DNA of 64,000 nucleotides from Denitrificimonas halotolerans. Lineage in GTDB: Bacteria; Pseudomonadota; Gammaproteobacteria; Pseudomonadales; Pseudomonadaceae. The notes under the pieces are model-generated. The model was not told the DNA's origin. It was given only the letters and a program-made list of their open reading frames with translations, and did no database searches. A program made the position numbers and the translations under genes. Positions 17,303 to 28,000 of the stretch are shown here, piece by piece. The stretch is taken from assembly GCF_034259425.1 (NCBI RefSeq), contig NZ_JAXIVU010000001.1, positions 1 to 64,000 of the forward strand, written 5' to 3'. How positions within the stretch are numbered: position 1 is the stretch's first letter; each line of letters opens with the position of its first letter.

Positions 17303-18526
17303 TTAGCCTCCGAAGTCATCAAGTAAAATATTTTCAGGCTCTACACCCAGATCTTCCAACAACTTGATAACCGCCTGGTTCATCATTGGTGGTCCACACA
17401 TGTAAAACTCACAATCTTCAGGCGCTGGGTGATCTTTCAGATAGTTTTCATATAAAACATTATGAATAAATCCAGTCGGACCATCCCAATCATCTTCTGG
17501 CAATGGATCAGAAAGCGCCAAATGCCAAGTAAAGTTTGGGTTTTCCTCTTGCAGCTTATCAAACTCATCCACGTAGAATGCTTCACGCAATGAACGTGCA
17601 CCATACCAGAAGCTGATCTTACGCTTAGAATTCAAGCGCTTAAGCTGATCAAAGATATGTGAACGCATCGGTGCCATCCCTGCTCCACCCCCAACGAAGA
17701 CCATTTCCGCATCGGTATCTTTAGCAAAGAAATCACCAAATGGACCATATACAGTCACTTTATCGCCCGGCTTCAAACTGAACACGTACGAAGACATGAT
17801 ACCTGGTGGAAGGTCATCACGGCCCGGCGGTGGTGTCGCCACGCGGATATTGAACTTAACCACACCTTTTTCTTCGGGATAGTTTGCCATTGAGTAGGCT
17901 CGAATGGTTGGCTCAGTTACTTTAGACACGTAACGCCAAATATCAAACTTATCCCAATCTGGATGGAATTCAGGCTGGATATCAAAATCTTTATAGTTCA
18001 CTTCATGCGGCGGGCACTCTAACTGTACATAACCACCCGCGCGGAAGTTTACATTTTCACCTTCAGGTAAACGTAAAGTGAGCTCTTTAATAAAGGTTGC
18101 CACGTTCGGGTTCGATTCAACAGTGCACTCCCACTTCTTCACTCCAAAGACTTCCTCTGGAACTTGAATTTCCATGTCCTGCTTCACCGAAACCTGGCAC
18201 GATAGGCGCCAGCCTTCATTCGCTTCACGCTTAGTAAAATGTGACTCTTCAGTTGGCAGCATTCCGCCACCGCCACTGTTAATTACACACTTACACTGAG
18301 CGCAAGTACCACCACCACCGCATGCGGATGGAATAAAAATATTATTACTCGCTAAGGTCTGTAATAACTTATCGCCAGCGGGCACCGTAATAGTACGCTC
18401 GCCATTGATGTTAATATTGACATCACCGCTTGCTACTAAACGCGCTCGAGCGAATAGAATAATCAGTACCAAAGCCAGTACGATCGCGGTGAACATACCT
18501 ATAGCGAGAAAAATCTCAAAATTCAT
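17303..18526 (-). CDS. Na+-NQR subunit F (NADH dehydrogenase module)
   Basis: A 407-residue subunit that oxidises NADH and passes electrons to the complex. It has an N-terminal membrane helix (5-27), a [2Fe-2S] ferredoxin domain with Cys69, Cys75, Cys78 and Cys110, then FAD (RAYSMANYPEE) and NADH (VFVGGGAGMAPMRSH) domains. It ends in the conserved ILLDDFGG. Length is normal. Confidence 0.96.
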   Translation of the reverse strand: MNFEIFLAIGMFTAIVLALVLIILFARARLVASGDVNININGERTITVPAGDKLLQTLASNNIFIPSACGGGGTCAQCKCVINSGGGGMLPTEESHFTKREANEGWRLSCQVSVKQDMEIQVPEEVFGVKKWECTVESNPNVATFIKELTLRLPEGENVNFRAGGYVQLECPPHEVNYKDFDIQPEFHPDWDKFDIWRYVSKVTEPTIRAYSMANYPEEKGVVKFNIRVATPPPGRDDLPPGIMSSYVFSLKPGDKVTVYGPFGDFFAKDTDAEMVFVGGGAGMAPMRSHIFDQLKRLNSKRKISFWYGARSLREAFYVDEFDKLQEENPNFTWHLALSDPLPEDDWDGPTGFIHNVLYENYLKDHPAPEDCEFYMCGPPMMNQAVIKLLEDLGVEPENILLDDFGG

Positions 18527-18539
18527 TACTCGCTACTCC

Positions 18540-19148
18540 TTACAATTGAATGCCAGAAAATGACATAAAGCCCAGTGACATCAGGCCAATGGTAATAAAG
18601 GTGATACCCAAGCCCTGTAGACCTTGAGGTACATCGCTGTACTTGAGTTTTTCACGAATACCAGCCAACAACGCAATAGCTAACGCCCAAGAGAAGCCAG
18701 AACCTAAGCCATACACTGTACTTTCAGCAAAGTTATAGTCACGCTCCACCATAAACAAAGTACCACCCATGATGGCGCAGTTTACGGTAATCAAAGGCAA
18801 AAACACACCTAGTGCGTTATACAGCGCAGGCACATACTTATCGAGTAGCATTTCGAGAATCTGCACCAGTGCTGCAATCACACCAATGTAGCTCAACAAG
18901 CCTAAGAAGCTCAGATCAACATCTGGCAATCCAGCCCAAGCTAAAGCGCCATCTTTAAGTAAGTAAGTATAAATTAGGTTGTTAGCAGGCACGGTTATCA
19001 CCTGTACTACAACAACCGCAATACCTAAACCTATTGCCGTTTCCACTTTTTTGGAAATTGCAATAAAAGTACACATACCCAAGAAGAACGCCAAAGCCAT
19101 GTTTTCAACGAAAACTGCTTTAACAAATAAGCTGAGATAATGTTCCAT
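18540..19148 (-). CDS. Na+-NQR subunit E
   Basis: A 202-residue, six-helix membrane subunit. The segment VNCAIMGGTLFMVERDY holds a conserved cysteine that, with one in NqrD, helps bind the intramembrane iron centre. It overlaps the nqrD stop by 1 nt. Confidence 0.95.
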   Translation of the reverse strand: MEHYLSLFVKAVFVENMALAFFLGMCTFIAISKKVETAIGLGIAVVVVQVITVPANNLIYTYLLKDGALAWAGLPDVDLSFLGLLSYIGVIAALVQILEMLLDKYVPALYNALGVFLPLITVNCAIMGGTLFMVERDYNFAESTVYGLGSGFSWALAIALLAGIREKLKYSDVPQGLQGLGITFITIGLMSLGFMSFSGIQL

Positions 19149-19822
19149 CAGTATGCCTCCTTCTCTGGCGAGTGCGCAGCAATACGAAAGTCAGGCTCTT
19201 CAACCTGCTCCTTTTTCCACATGCGTAATGCCCAAATGATCAAACCAATTAAGAAGAATGCTGAAGGGGGTAATAACAACATGCCGTTAGGTAAATACCA
19301 GCCACCATCGTTAACGACCGGCATAATGGTATAGCCCATCAGTTTACCCGCACCGAACAACTCACGGATAATACCTAAAACAATCAGCATTGCGCTGTAA
19401 CCTAAACCATTACCGATACCATCAAAGAATGAAATCACCGGTGGATTGGACATGGCAAATGCTTCCGCACGCCCCATCACAATACAGTTGGTAATAATCA
19501 ACCCGACGAATACCGACAGCTGCTTAGACAACGAATAAGCATACGCCTTCAACACTTGATCAACTACGATCACTAAGGAAGCAATAATCACCATTTGCAC
19601 AATCATACGAATTGAGCTTGGGATTTGGCTACGAATTAATGAAATAAAAGTATTTGAAAAAGCCAATACCAAAGTTAAAGCAACCGACATCACTAACGCA
19701 GTTTGCACATTAGTGGTGACCGCCAATGCTGAACAAATACCTAAGATCTGTAAGCCAATGGGGTTATTACTAAAAATCGGATCAAGTACGACTTGTTTAA
19801 TTGTTGGCTGTGACATGCTCAA
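19148..19822 (-). CDS. Na+-NQR subunit D
   Basis: A 224-residue, six-helix membrane subunit paralogous to NqrE. The segment IITNCIVMGRAEAFA includes the conserved cysteine for the NqrD/NqrE iron site. It overlaps nqrC by 4 nt. Confidence 0.95.
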   Translation of the reverse strand: MSMSQPTIKQVVLDPIFSNNPIGLQILGICSALAVTTNVQTALVMSVALTLVLAFSNTFISLIRSQIPSSIRMIVQMVIIASLVIVVDQVLKAYAYSLSKQLSVFVGLIITNCIVMGRAEAFAMSNPPVISFFDGIGNGLGYSAMLIVLGIIRELFGAGKLMGYTIMPVVNDGGWYLPNGMLLLPPSAFFLIGLIIWALRMWKKEQVEEPDFRIAAHSPEKEAY

Positions 19823-20607
19823 GCCTCCCCAGCACGTAAATGCTCAATAAAGCTACCGAAGCCATTTTCACCTAACCAAAACTGCACTAAGTGAGTGACA
19901 CCGTTACTGGTTAACGTTGCCCCCGCTAAGCCATCAATCTGGTGTATTGCTTGCGGACTGCTTGGATCAACGTTGCCTTTCACTACATGAATGGCCACTT
20001 CGTCTTTGCTGTTAAACAGGTTTTTACCTAACCATTGTTTACGCCACTTTGGATTATCAACTTCACCGCCTAACCCAGGAGTTTCAGCGTGTTCATAAAA
20101 GCCAAAGCCTGCCACAGTATTCAGATCACCTTTTACAGCAATAAAGCCATGCAGGGTTGACCATAAACCATAGCCGCGCACAGGAATAATTAATGTATCC
20201 AACTGTCCATCTTGCTCAACGATATATACCGTACTATAACGTTCGCGACGCTTAATCGAGGCAATATCATCTTGACCTGCTAAGGCTTTCGATAACGCTG
20301 GATCCTTCGATGATGCCAGCGGATCAAAAGTGATCGGATCTTGGGCGTCAGAAAACTTACCTGTTTCTAAATCTACAAGGCGTGCTTCGATACGCTCAGC
20401 AAACACTTGCTTCACTTGCGCACCCGACATACTTGCATCGCCCAATCCCGCAATAGATAAAATACTGCGTTGCTTATCGAGCAAGCGGTTTTCGGTTTGA
20501 ATTGGACGTAAAGCGACTGCCGCTCCGGCCACAAAAACTGAACACACTAAGCACACCAATAAAGCAACGACTAGCGTGCGAGTGATTGATTCTTTAGAAC
20601 TAGACAT
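19819..20607 (-). CDS. Na+-NQR subunit C (covalent FMN)
   Basis: A 262-residue subunit with one N-terminal membrane helix and a periplasmic flavin domain. The FMN attachment site is DGLAGATLTSNG with acceptor Thr231. The usual residue before GAT is Ser or Thr; here it is Ala, a point worth noting since ApbE recognises this motif. It overlaps nqrB by 8 nt. Confidence 0.94.
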   Translation of the reverse strand: MSSSKESITRTLVVALLVCLVCSVFVAGAAVALRPIQTENRLLDKQRSILSIAGLGDASMSGAQVKQVFAERIEARLVDLETGKFSDAQDPITFDPLASSKDPALSKALAGQDDIASIKRRERYSTVYIVEQDGQLDTLIIPVRGYGLWSTLHGFIAVKGDLNTVAGFGFYEHAETPGLGGEVDNPKWRKQWLGKNLFNSKDEVAIHVVKGNVDPSSPQAIHQIDGLAGATLTSNGVTHLVQFWLGENGFGSFIEHLRAGEA

Positions 20608-21811
20608 TACGTGCTAGCCTCCGCTTAATGTTGGCTTGAACAACAAAGTGATCAATGAGTGGAGCACACAAGTTAGCAAACAGAATCGCTAACATCATGC
20701 CTTCAGGGAACGCTGGGTTAACCACACGGATCAACACCACCATCACACCAATCAGCGCACCAAAGATCCACTTACCAGTATTAGTCATCGAAGCAGATAC
20801 AGGGTCGGTCGCCATAAAGATCATACCGAAAGCAAAACCACCTACAACTAAGTGCCAGTACCACGGCATAGCGAACAGCGGATTTGTATCTGAGCCCAGC
20901 ACATTAAGTAATGTGCTCAAAGCGACCATACCAATCATCACACCTGCCACAATACGCCATGCTGCAATACGCATAATTAGCAATACCGCACCACCAATAA
21001 AAATAGCTAACGTACTGGTTTCACCAATTGAACCTTGCATTGTACCTAGGAAGGCATCCATCCAAGTCACGCCGGAAGTTAGTAATTGATCCATACCACC
21101 TTCAGCCGTTACGCTTAAAGCTGTCGGCCCAGCAAAACCGTCAACAGCGGTCCATACTGAATCACCTGACAACTGCGCTGGATAAGCAAAGAATAAGAAT
21201 GCTCGACCCGCTAGTGCAGGGTTAAGGAAGTTCTTACCAGTTCCACCAAATACCTCTTTTGCTATTACAACACCAAAGCTAATCCCCATGGCAACCTGCC
21301 ATAAAGGAATACTAGGAGGTAAGATCAAAGCAAAGAGGATTGAAGTCACGAAAAAACCTTCGTTAATTTCATGACCCCGTACCGATGCGAACAACACTTC
21401 CCAAATACCGCCCACCACAAAAGCGGTCATATAAATTGGCACAAACCAAGTTGCACCCTGAATGATATTGTCCCAAATACTCGTAGGGTCAAAACCAGCA
21501 AGCATGCCTGTTAAAGCAATACGCCAACCTTCTTGTGCTGCTAATAACTCAGGATTATCAGCAAATACCAAGTTAGCCTGATAACCTACGTTCCACATAC
21601 CAAAGAACATGGCTGGAAAAGCACATAACCACACTGTGATCATAATGCGCTTCAAGTCAACCCCATCACGTACATGAGAAGTGGTTTTAGTTACACTGTT
21701 TGGGCGATATAAAATAGTATCCACTGCTTCATACAGGGAATACCACTTTTCGTATTTACCACCCTTTTCAAAATTGTGTTCGATTTTATCAAGGAATGCA
21801 CGAAGACCCAT
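20600..21811 (-). CDS. Na+-NQR subunit B (covalent FMN, riboflavin, ion channel)
   Basis: A 403-residue polytopic subunit of the Na+-translocating core. The glycine-rich quinone/riboflavin-site region (FGGTGKNFLNPALAGRAFLF) is present. The FMN attachment region reads VDGFAGPTALS, with acceptor Thr230 at the position corresponding to Vibrio Thr236; both residues before the Thr (Ala-Gly-Pro) deviate from the usual Ser-Gly-Ala. Only three bases separate it from nqrA upstream. Confidence 0.95.
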   Translation of the reverse strand: MGLRAFLDKIEHNFEKGGKYEKWYSLYEAVDTILYRPNSVTKTTSHVRDGVDLKRIMITVWLCAFPAMFFGMWNVGYQANLVFADNPELLAAQEGWRIALTGMLAGFDPTSIWDNIIQGATWFVPIYMTAFVVGGIWEVLFASVRGHEINEGFFVTSILFALILPPSIPLWQVAMGISFGVVIAKEVFGGTGKNFLNPALAGRAFLFFAYPAQLSGDSVWTAVDGFAGPTALSVTAEGGMDQLLTSGVTWMDAFLGTMQGSIGETSTLAIFIGGAVLLIMRIAAWRIVAGVMIGMVALSTLLNVLGSDTNPLFAMPWYWHLVVGGFAFGMIFMATDPVSASMTNTGKWIFGALIGVMVVLIRVVNPAFPEGMMLAILFANLCAPLIDHFVVQANIKRRLARNV

Positions 21812-21814
21812 TGC

Positions 21815-23152
21815 TTAACCCTCCTGCTCAATGCGCGTTAGAGTATCCCGTAAAACCGGGCCGTATTCGTACTTACCTGGACATGCAAAAGTGCACAGCG
21901 CAAGATCTTCCTCATCCAATTCTAAACAACCCAACTTTTGCGCTACGTCAGAGTCACCAACAAGCAGCGCACGCAATAATTGCGTTGGCAAAATATCAAG
22001 CGGCATTACTTTTTCATAGCTGCCCACCGGAATCATGGCACGCTCACTACCATTAGTAGTGGTGGTGAAGGCAAACTTTTTGTTAGCAAAGAGTTTAGAA
22101 ATATAGATATTCAGAATGGAAAACTTATTTACACCCGGACGCAGGTAGTGCAACACTTGGCGCTCACGATCTTCAACCAAGCAACTGAGCTGGTTGTGAT
22201 AACGACCTAAGAAGTCACAAGTACCACGCGCTGTACGACCACCCAAGACCGAGCCAGAAATCACGCGATTACTGCCTTCTTCAAGCTCACCTTTAACCAA
22301 ATCACTTACGTTAGCACCTAAGCGAGTACGCACTAAGCGTGGTTTTTTAACAACAGGGCCCGCTAAAGAAATAACACGTTCAACCCATAGTTGACCTGTG
22401 GTAAATAATTTACCAATAGCAATCACATCCTGATAACCAACTTGCCAGACTGTGCGGGTTGCACTAACAGGGTCGAGGAAATGGATATGAGTACCCGGCA
22501 AGCCTGCGGGGTGTGGGCCAACAAAGCTTTCTGTGTGTACATTATCCAAGTTCTCACCAGGCAAATTGACACCAGCAGCTTTACACAAATACACCTTAGC
22601 CAAACGGCTCAATACTGTTAAACCATGACTGAAATCTTCTGCATGTTCTGCAATGACCACGGCCGGATCAGCGGCCAGTGGATGGGTATCCATTGCTGTA
22701 ACAAAAATAGAGCTTGGTGTTGCATCCACTGCAGGCACTTTACTGTATGGCCGGGTACGTAAAGCCGTCCACAAACCTGATTGCTGTAAATTCTCACGAA
22801 TTTGCTCATCCGTAAGCCTCGCAAGCTTATCCGCAGCATAGTGAGCAAAAGTAACCTGCTCGTCACCTTCTAGCTCAATCACAACAGATTGCAGCACTCG
22901 GCGCTCACCACGGTTTACTGCTTTTACAACACCAGCGCCAGGTGCTGTATATACCACCCCCGGTGTTTTCTTATCGGAAAAAAGAACCTGACCTAACTTA
23001 ACCCGGTCACCTTCCTGCACCTGCATTGTAGGCTTCATCCCGTTATAGTCGAAGCCTATGACTGCAACACTATGTACGGGCTTTGCAGCCTCAATACGCT
23101 GTGTTGGCGTACCAGTCATGGGCAAGTCAAGCCCACGTTTTATTTTGATCAT
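21815..23152 (-). CDS. Na+-NQR subunit A
   Basis: A 445-residue cytoplasmic subunit and first gene of the nqr operon (nqrABCDEF-apbE-nqrM). The ATG at 23152 gives the family start MIKIKRGLDLPMTGTP and usual length. The complex couples NADH:ubiquinone reduction to ion export; Na+ is the usual ion, but Pseudomonas enzymes have been reported to pump protons. A short dyad (TTCTAT-AAAA-ATAGAA, 23209-23224) lies about 57 bp upstream of the start and could be part of the promoter region. Confidence 0.95.
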   Translation of the reverse strand: MIKIKRGLDLPMTGTPTQRIEAAKPVHSVAVIGFDYNGMKPTMQVQEGDRVKLGQVLFSDKKTPGVVYTAPGAGVVKAVNRGERRVLQSVVIELEGDEQVTFAHYAADKLARLTDEQIRENLQQSGLWTALRTRPYSKVPAVDATPSSIFVTAMDTHPLAADPAVVIAEHAEDFSHGLTVLSRLAKVYLCKAAGVNLPGENLDNVHTESFVGPHPAGLPGTHIHFLDPVSATRTVWQVGYQDVIAIGKLFTTGQLWVERVISLAGPVVKKPRLVRTRLGANVSDLVKGELEEGSNRVISGSVLGGRTARGTCDFLGRYHNQLSCLVEDRERQVLHYLRPGVNKFSILNIYISKLFANKKFAFTTTTNGSERAMIPVGSYEKVMPLDILPTQLLRALLVGDSDVAQKLGCLELDEEDLALCTFACPGKYEYGPVLRDTLTRIEQEG

Positions 23153-23369
23153 AGGTTTGCCTAACCACGATAGTGAGTTTATAAATGTATTGAAAAAACA
23201 CCTAGTTATTCTATAAAAATAGAACTTAAGCATTCAGTTCAACGTTTAAAAAGTAATCCGTCTGATTATAAAGAGGCATGGCAGTCACTTGCCAGCCTTA
23301 AGGCCAACTTTCTGCTAAATACTCACCTTAGTGATATTCAATCATGCTTTTTAATCAATATTTTGAACG

Positions 23370-23397
23370 ACAAAAGGGAGCCATGGCTCCCTTTTGT
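23370..23397 (-). terminator. Perfect 28-nt palindrome, terminator of the GAPDH gene
   Basis: ACAAAAGGGAGCCA is followed immediately by its exact reverse complement. With A/T tracts on both sides of the GC core it can act as an intrinsic terminator in either direction. It lies 25 bp after the GAPDH gene stop and upstream of the nqr promoter region, so it separates the two minus-strand units. Confidence 0.85.
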
Positions 23398-23421
23398 ACA
23401 TCAATCACAACCGCCTAGCAC

Positions 23422-24870
23422 TTACTGTGGAAATGCAGGAGGGTTAACGCCGGCAATATCTTCCATAACTCGGACAACCTGGCAGCTATAGCCGTACTCG
23501 TTATCATACCAAACATATAAAATGACACGGTTATCAGTGCAGATTGTAGCTTCTGCATCCACAACACCCGCATGGCGCGAGCCAACAAAGTCAGTGGAAA
23601 CAACTTCCTGCGAACACACATAATCAATTTGCTTTTGCAGGTCAGAGTGCATGGCCATTTGGCGTAAGTACTCATTAACCTCATCACGATCAGTGCTCTT
23701 CTCAAGGTTCAGATTCAAAATTGCCATAGAAACGTTCGGCGTAGGCACACGAATCGCATTACCAGTAAGTTTACCTTTAAGCACAGGTAATGCTTTAGCA
23801 GCAGCTGTAGCCGCGCCCGTTTCAGTAATCACCATGTTCAATGGAGCAGAGCGTCCACGACGACTTCCTTTATGGAAATTATCAATCAAGTTCTGGTCGT
23901 TAGTGTATGAGTGGACAGTCTCAACGTGACCATTAACAATACCAAACTTATCATCAATTGCTTTCAATACTGGAACAATAGCGTTTGTGGTGCATGAAGC
24001 AGCTGAAATGATTTTATCGTCAGGAGTGATATCAGTATGGTTAATACCATGAACGATATTTTTCAGATCACCCTTGCCCGGCGCAGTTAAAACAACGCGA
24101 TCAATACCAGGGCAACCTAAATGTTGACTCAACCCCTCCTCGTCACGCCAACGACCTGTGTTATCAACCAGTAATGCATTCTTAATACCATACTGAGTGT
24201 AATCTACAGTCTTTGGATCATTCGAGTAGATAACTTGAATCAAGTTTCCATTGGCTGTAATTGTGTTGTTCTCTTCGTCAACAAGAATGGTTCCGTCAAA
24301 AGAACCGTGTACTGAGTCACGACGTAGCAAGCTCGCACGCTTAACTAAGTCATTATCTGCACCTTTACGCACTACGATGGCACGTAAACGCAAACCGTCT
24401 CCCGCACCTGTTTTCTCGATTAAGATACGTGCGAGTAAGCGACCAATACGACCAAAGCCGTACAGCACTACATCAGTACCCTGATGCAGGTTGCTTTCAC
24501 CCTTACCTACGACTTCTGCCAACTCATCACGTACAAACTGCTCAATATCGCGGCCATTAGCTTCTGTTTTGAACTTTATAGCCAACTTACCGATATCGAC
24601 AGATGCTGCACCGAGATCCAACTCGCTCATTGCTTTCAGCACAGGGTAAGTATCGTGCACAGTAAGCTCGGTACCATCACCAATGCGATGACGTGCAAAG
24701 CGGTGCGCTTTGAGAATTGCAATAACAGAACGGTTGATCAGGCCACGCCCATAAATCGACGTAATCACATTATTATTGCGATAAAGTTGGCCAACAAGCG
24801 GAATCATTGCCTCGGCAAGGGCTTCGCGATCAATCCATTCACCAAGACACTGGTCAGTCTTCTGAGTCAC
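23422..24870 (-). CDS. Glyceraldehyde-3-phosphate dehydrogenase, long Pseudomonas type
   Basis: A 482-residue GAPDH, about 140 residues longer than classical enzymes because of an N-terminal extension (IDREALAEAMIPLVGQLYRNNN). The NAD motif is YGFGRIGRLLARIL and the catalytic Cys293 lies in SAASCTTNAIVP. This form is found next to mfd in Pseudomonas and is thought to serve gluconeogenesis or NADP-linked flux. The start codon is GTG, matching the family start MTQKTDQCLGEW. It is divergent from mfd. Confidence 0.92.
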   Translation of the reverse strand: MTQKTDQCLGEWIDREALAEAMIPLVGQLYRNNNVITSIYGRGLINRSVIAILKAHRFARHRIGDGTELTVHDTYPVLKAMSELDLGAASVDIGKLAIKFKTEANGRDIEQFVRDELAEVVGKGESNLHQGTDVVLYGFGRIGRLLARILIEKTGAGDGLRLRAIVVRKGADNDLVKRASLLRRDSVHGSFDGTILVDEENNTITANGNLIQVIYSNDPKTVDYTQYGIKNALLVDNTGRWRDEEGLSQHLGCPGIDRVVLTAPGKGDLKNIVHGINHTDITPDDKIISAASCTTNAIVPVLKAIDDKFGIVNGHVETVHSYTNDQNLIDNFHKGSRRGRSAPLNMVITETGAATAAAKALPVLKGKLTGNAIRVPTPNVSMAILNLNLEKSTDRDEVNEYLRQMAMHSDLQKQIDYVCSQEVVSTDFVGSRHAGVVDAEATICTDNRVILYVWYDNEYGYSCQVVRVMEDIAGVNPPAFPQ

Positions 24871-25028
24871 GTGGAATACCTATTTAGGGGCTAAAAAAGA
24901 GCTACATTATCGGCTGCGAAATCGAAAGCAGCAAGCTCTAAGCCATTATTCTCTGAAAAAGCTTAGATAGCAGGCTCAGCAATAGACCGTTACAATCCCT
25001 TCTTTTATTATTCACACAAGAGTTTGCC

Positions 25029-28000
25029 GTGTCTGTATTGCGTTTACCTAAACTGCCATCCAACTCTGCTAAACAGCTCTGGGGCAACCTACCAGGCGCC
25101 TCACAAGGCCTTGTTGTTGCTGAAGCAGCCCGTAGCGCCAAGCGCTTCACCTTACTCCTAACGGACAACAGCCAAAGTGCTGTACGCCTCAAAGAAGAAC
25201 TGGCTTTTTTTGCTCCGGAACTGCCTGTACTACATTTTCCTGATTGGGAAACTTTACCCTATGACGTTTTCTCACCACATCAGGACATTATTTCTCAGCG
25301 TATTGCGACCTTGTATCAGTTACCACAATTACAACAAGGTATTTTAGTCGTCCCGATCAATACAGCGCTGCATCGCTTGGCGCCACAGTCTTTCACCCTA
25401 GACTCTAGCCTTATCTTAGATGTTGGGCAAAAACTTGATGTAGAAAGTATGCGCAACCGCCTGCAAGCTTCGGGCTATCAGTGTGTCGAGACAGTGTATG
25501 AACATGGTGAATTTGCAGTACGGGGAGCCTTGCTAGACTTATTCCCAATGGGCAGCGAGGTGCCTTACCGCATTGACTTATTCGACGACGAAATCGAAAG
25601 TTTGCGCACCTTTGACCCAGAAACCCAACGCTCTAGCGAGAAGGTCAAAAGTGTCCGTCTATTGCCAGCTCGCGAGTTCCCACTCCACAAGCAGGCCCGA
25701 AGTGATTTCCGCGCTCGTTTTCGAGAGCGCTTTGATGTCGATTTCCGCCGCTGCCCTATTTATCAAGATTTATCTGGAGATATTATTCCTGCCGGCATTG
25801 AAGCCTACTTACCTTTATTCTTTGAAGAAACTAGCAGCCTGTTTGATTACTTACCTGAAAACACTCAAGTCTTCATTATGCAAGGCGTGGATGCTGCTGC
25901 TGAAACTTTCTGGAACGATATTCGTAGTCGTTATGAAGATCGCTGCGGCGATCTTGAGCGTCCCCTATTGCCACCAGCTGACCTATTTATCGCGATCAAT
26001 GACTATTACGGCGCGCTTAAAAAACATCCTCGTATCATATTGGACAGCCAAGATATTAGCCTAGGAGTAGGTCGTGAACGTTTAGCAATTACTGCTTTTC
26101 CGGATTTAGCCCTAGATGCTCGAGCTGCAGAACCCCTAAACAAAGTTAAAGACTTTTTAGAAAACTTTAGTGGGCGCACCCTCTTTACCGTAGAAACTGC
26201 TGGGCGCCGTGAAGTACTACTGGAGTTACTTCAACGCATTGAAGTCCTCCCAACTGAGGTCACAAGTTGGGAGGAGTTTTTAACCTCCAACTGTCATATT
26301 TCAATCTGCGTAGCTCCGATTGAAGCGGGCTTACTACTGAATGAATTAGCCCTCATTCCTGAAAGCGCCCTGCTTGGGCAAAGAGTCATGCAACGCCGGC
26401 GCCGCGAAAAAAGTCGTGACAATAACCACGAGCATGTCATTCGCAACCTCACTGAACTGCGCGAAGGCGCACCTGTCGTGCATATTGATCACGGTGTCGG
26501 CCGTTATCAAGGTCTAGTTACTTTAGAGATTGACGATCAAACCACTGAATTTTTAATGCTAGAATATGCAGATCAAGCCAAACTTTATGTACCCGTGGCT
26601 AATCTTCACTTAATTGCCCGTTACACAGGCAGTGATGACAGCTCGGCACCACTCCATCGTCTAGGTACAGAACAGTGGCAAAAAGCCAAGCGTAAAGCGG
26701 CTGAGCAAGTCCGTGACGTAGCTGCTGAACTACTCAATATCTATGCCGTACGCGCTGCCCGCAAAGGTTTTGCCTTTACCAACCCAGGACTCGATTACGC
26801 CACTTTTAGTGCTGCATTCCCCTTTGAAGAAACTCCGGATCAACAGCTTGCAATTGATAACGTACGCAACGATATGCTGTCCGACAAACCGATGGATCGC
26901 TTAATTTGTGGTGATGTCGGTTTTGGCAAAACTGAAGTGGCAATGCGTGCAGCCTTTATAGCCGTCCATAGCGGCAAGCAAGTGGCAGTGTTAGTCCCTA
27001 CAACACTACTGGCTCAGCAACACTACAACAGCTTCCGTGATCGTTTCGCTGACTGGCCAGTTAAAGTGGATGTTATGAGCCGCTTTAAAACCTCTAAGGA
27101 AACCAATCAAGCCGTAAAAGACCTCGCTGATGGCAAATTAGATATCCTCATTGGCACCCATAAACTCCTGCAAAGCGATGTCAAGTTTAATAATTTAGGA
27201 TTGGTGATTATCGATGAAGAACACCGATTTGGCGTACGCCAGAAAGAAAAGCTTAAAGCTTTACGCAGTGAAGTTGACATTCTGACCTTAACCGCCACAC
27301 CGATACCACGCACACTGAATATGGCCTTTGCCGGCATGCGCGATATGTCTATCATTGCCACACCTCCAGCTCGCCGCTTATCAGTACGTACCTTTGTCAT
27401 GCAGCGTGAAGATGCTGTTGTCAAAGAAGCTTTACTGCGGGAATTATTACGTGGTGGCCAAGTTTACTTCTTACACAACGATGTAAAAACTATCGAAAAA
27501 TGTGCCGCAGATTTGGCCACCTTAGTACCTGAAGCGCGCATTGGTATCGGCCATGGACAAATGGCAGAACGTGAGCTTGAACAAGTGATGGCTGACTTTT
27601 ACCATAATCGCTACAATGTACTGGTTGCCTCCACCATCATTGAAACTGGAATTGACGTACCTAATGCCAATACCATCATCATTGACCGTGCTGATAAATT
27701 CGGACTGGCTCAGCTGCACCAGTTACGTGGCCGTGTAGGACGTAGTCACCACCAGGCTTACGCTTACTTATTGACCCCTCCTAAAAAAAGCATGACAGCT
27801 GACGCACAAAAGCGCTTGGAAGCTATCAGTAATGCACAAGATCTTGGAGCAGGCTTTATGCTAGCCACCCATGACTTGGAAATCCGCGGTGCCGGTGAAC
27901 TACTCGGCGACGGTCAAAGCGGCGAAATTCAGGCCATTGGTTTTACTTTGTATATGGAAATGCTTGAGCAAGCGGTCGAATCAATACGCAAAGGTTCAGT

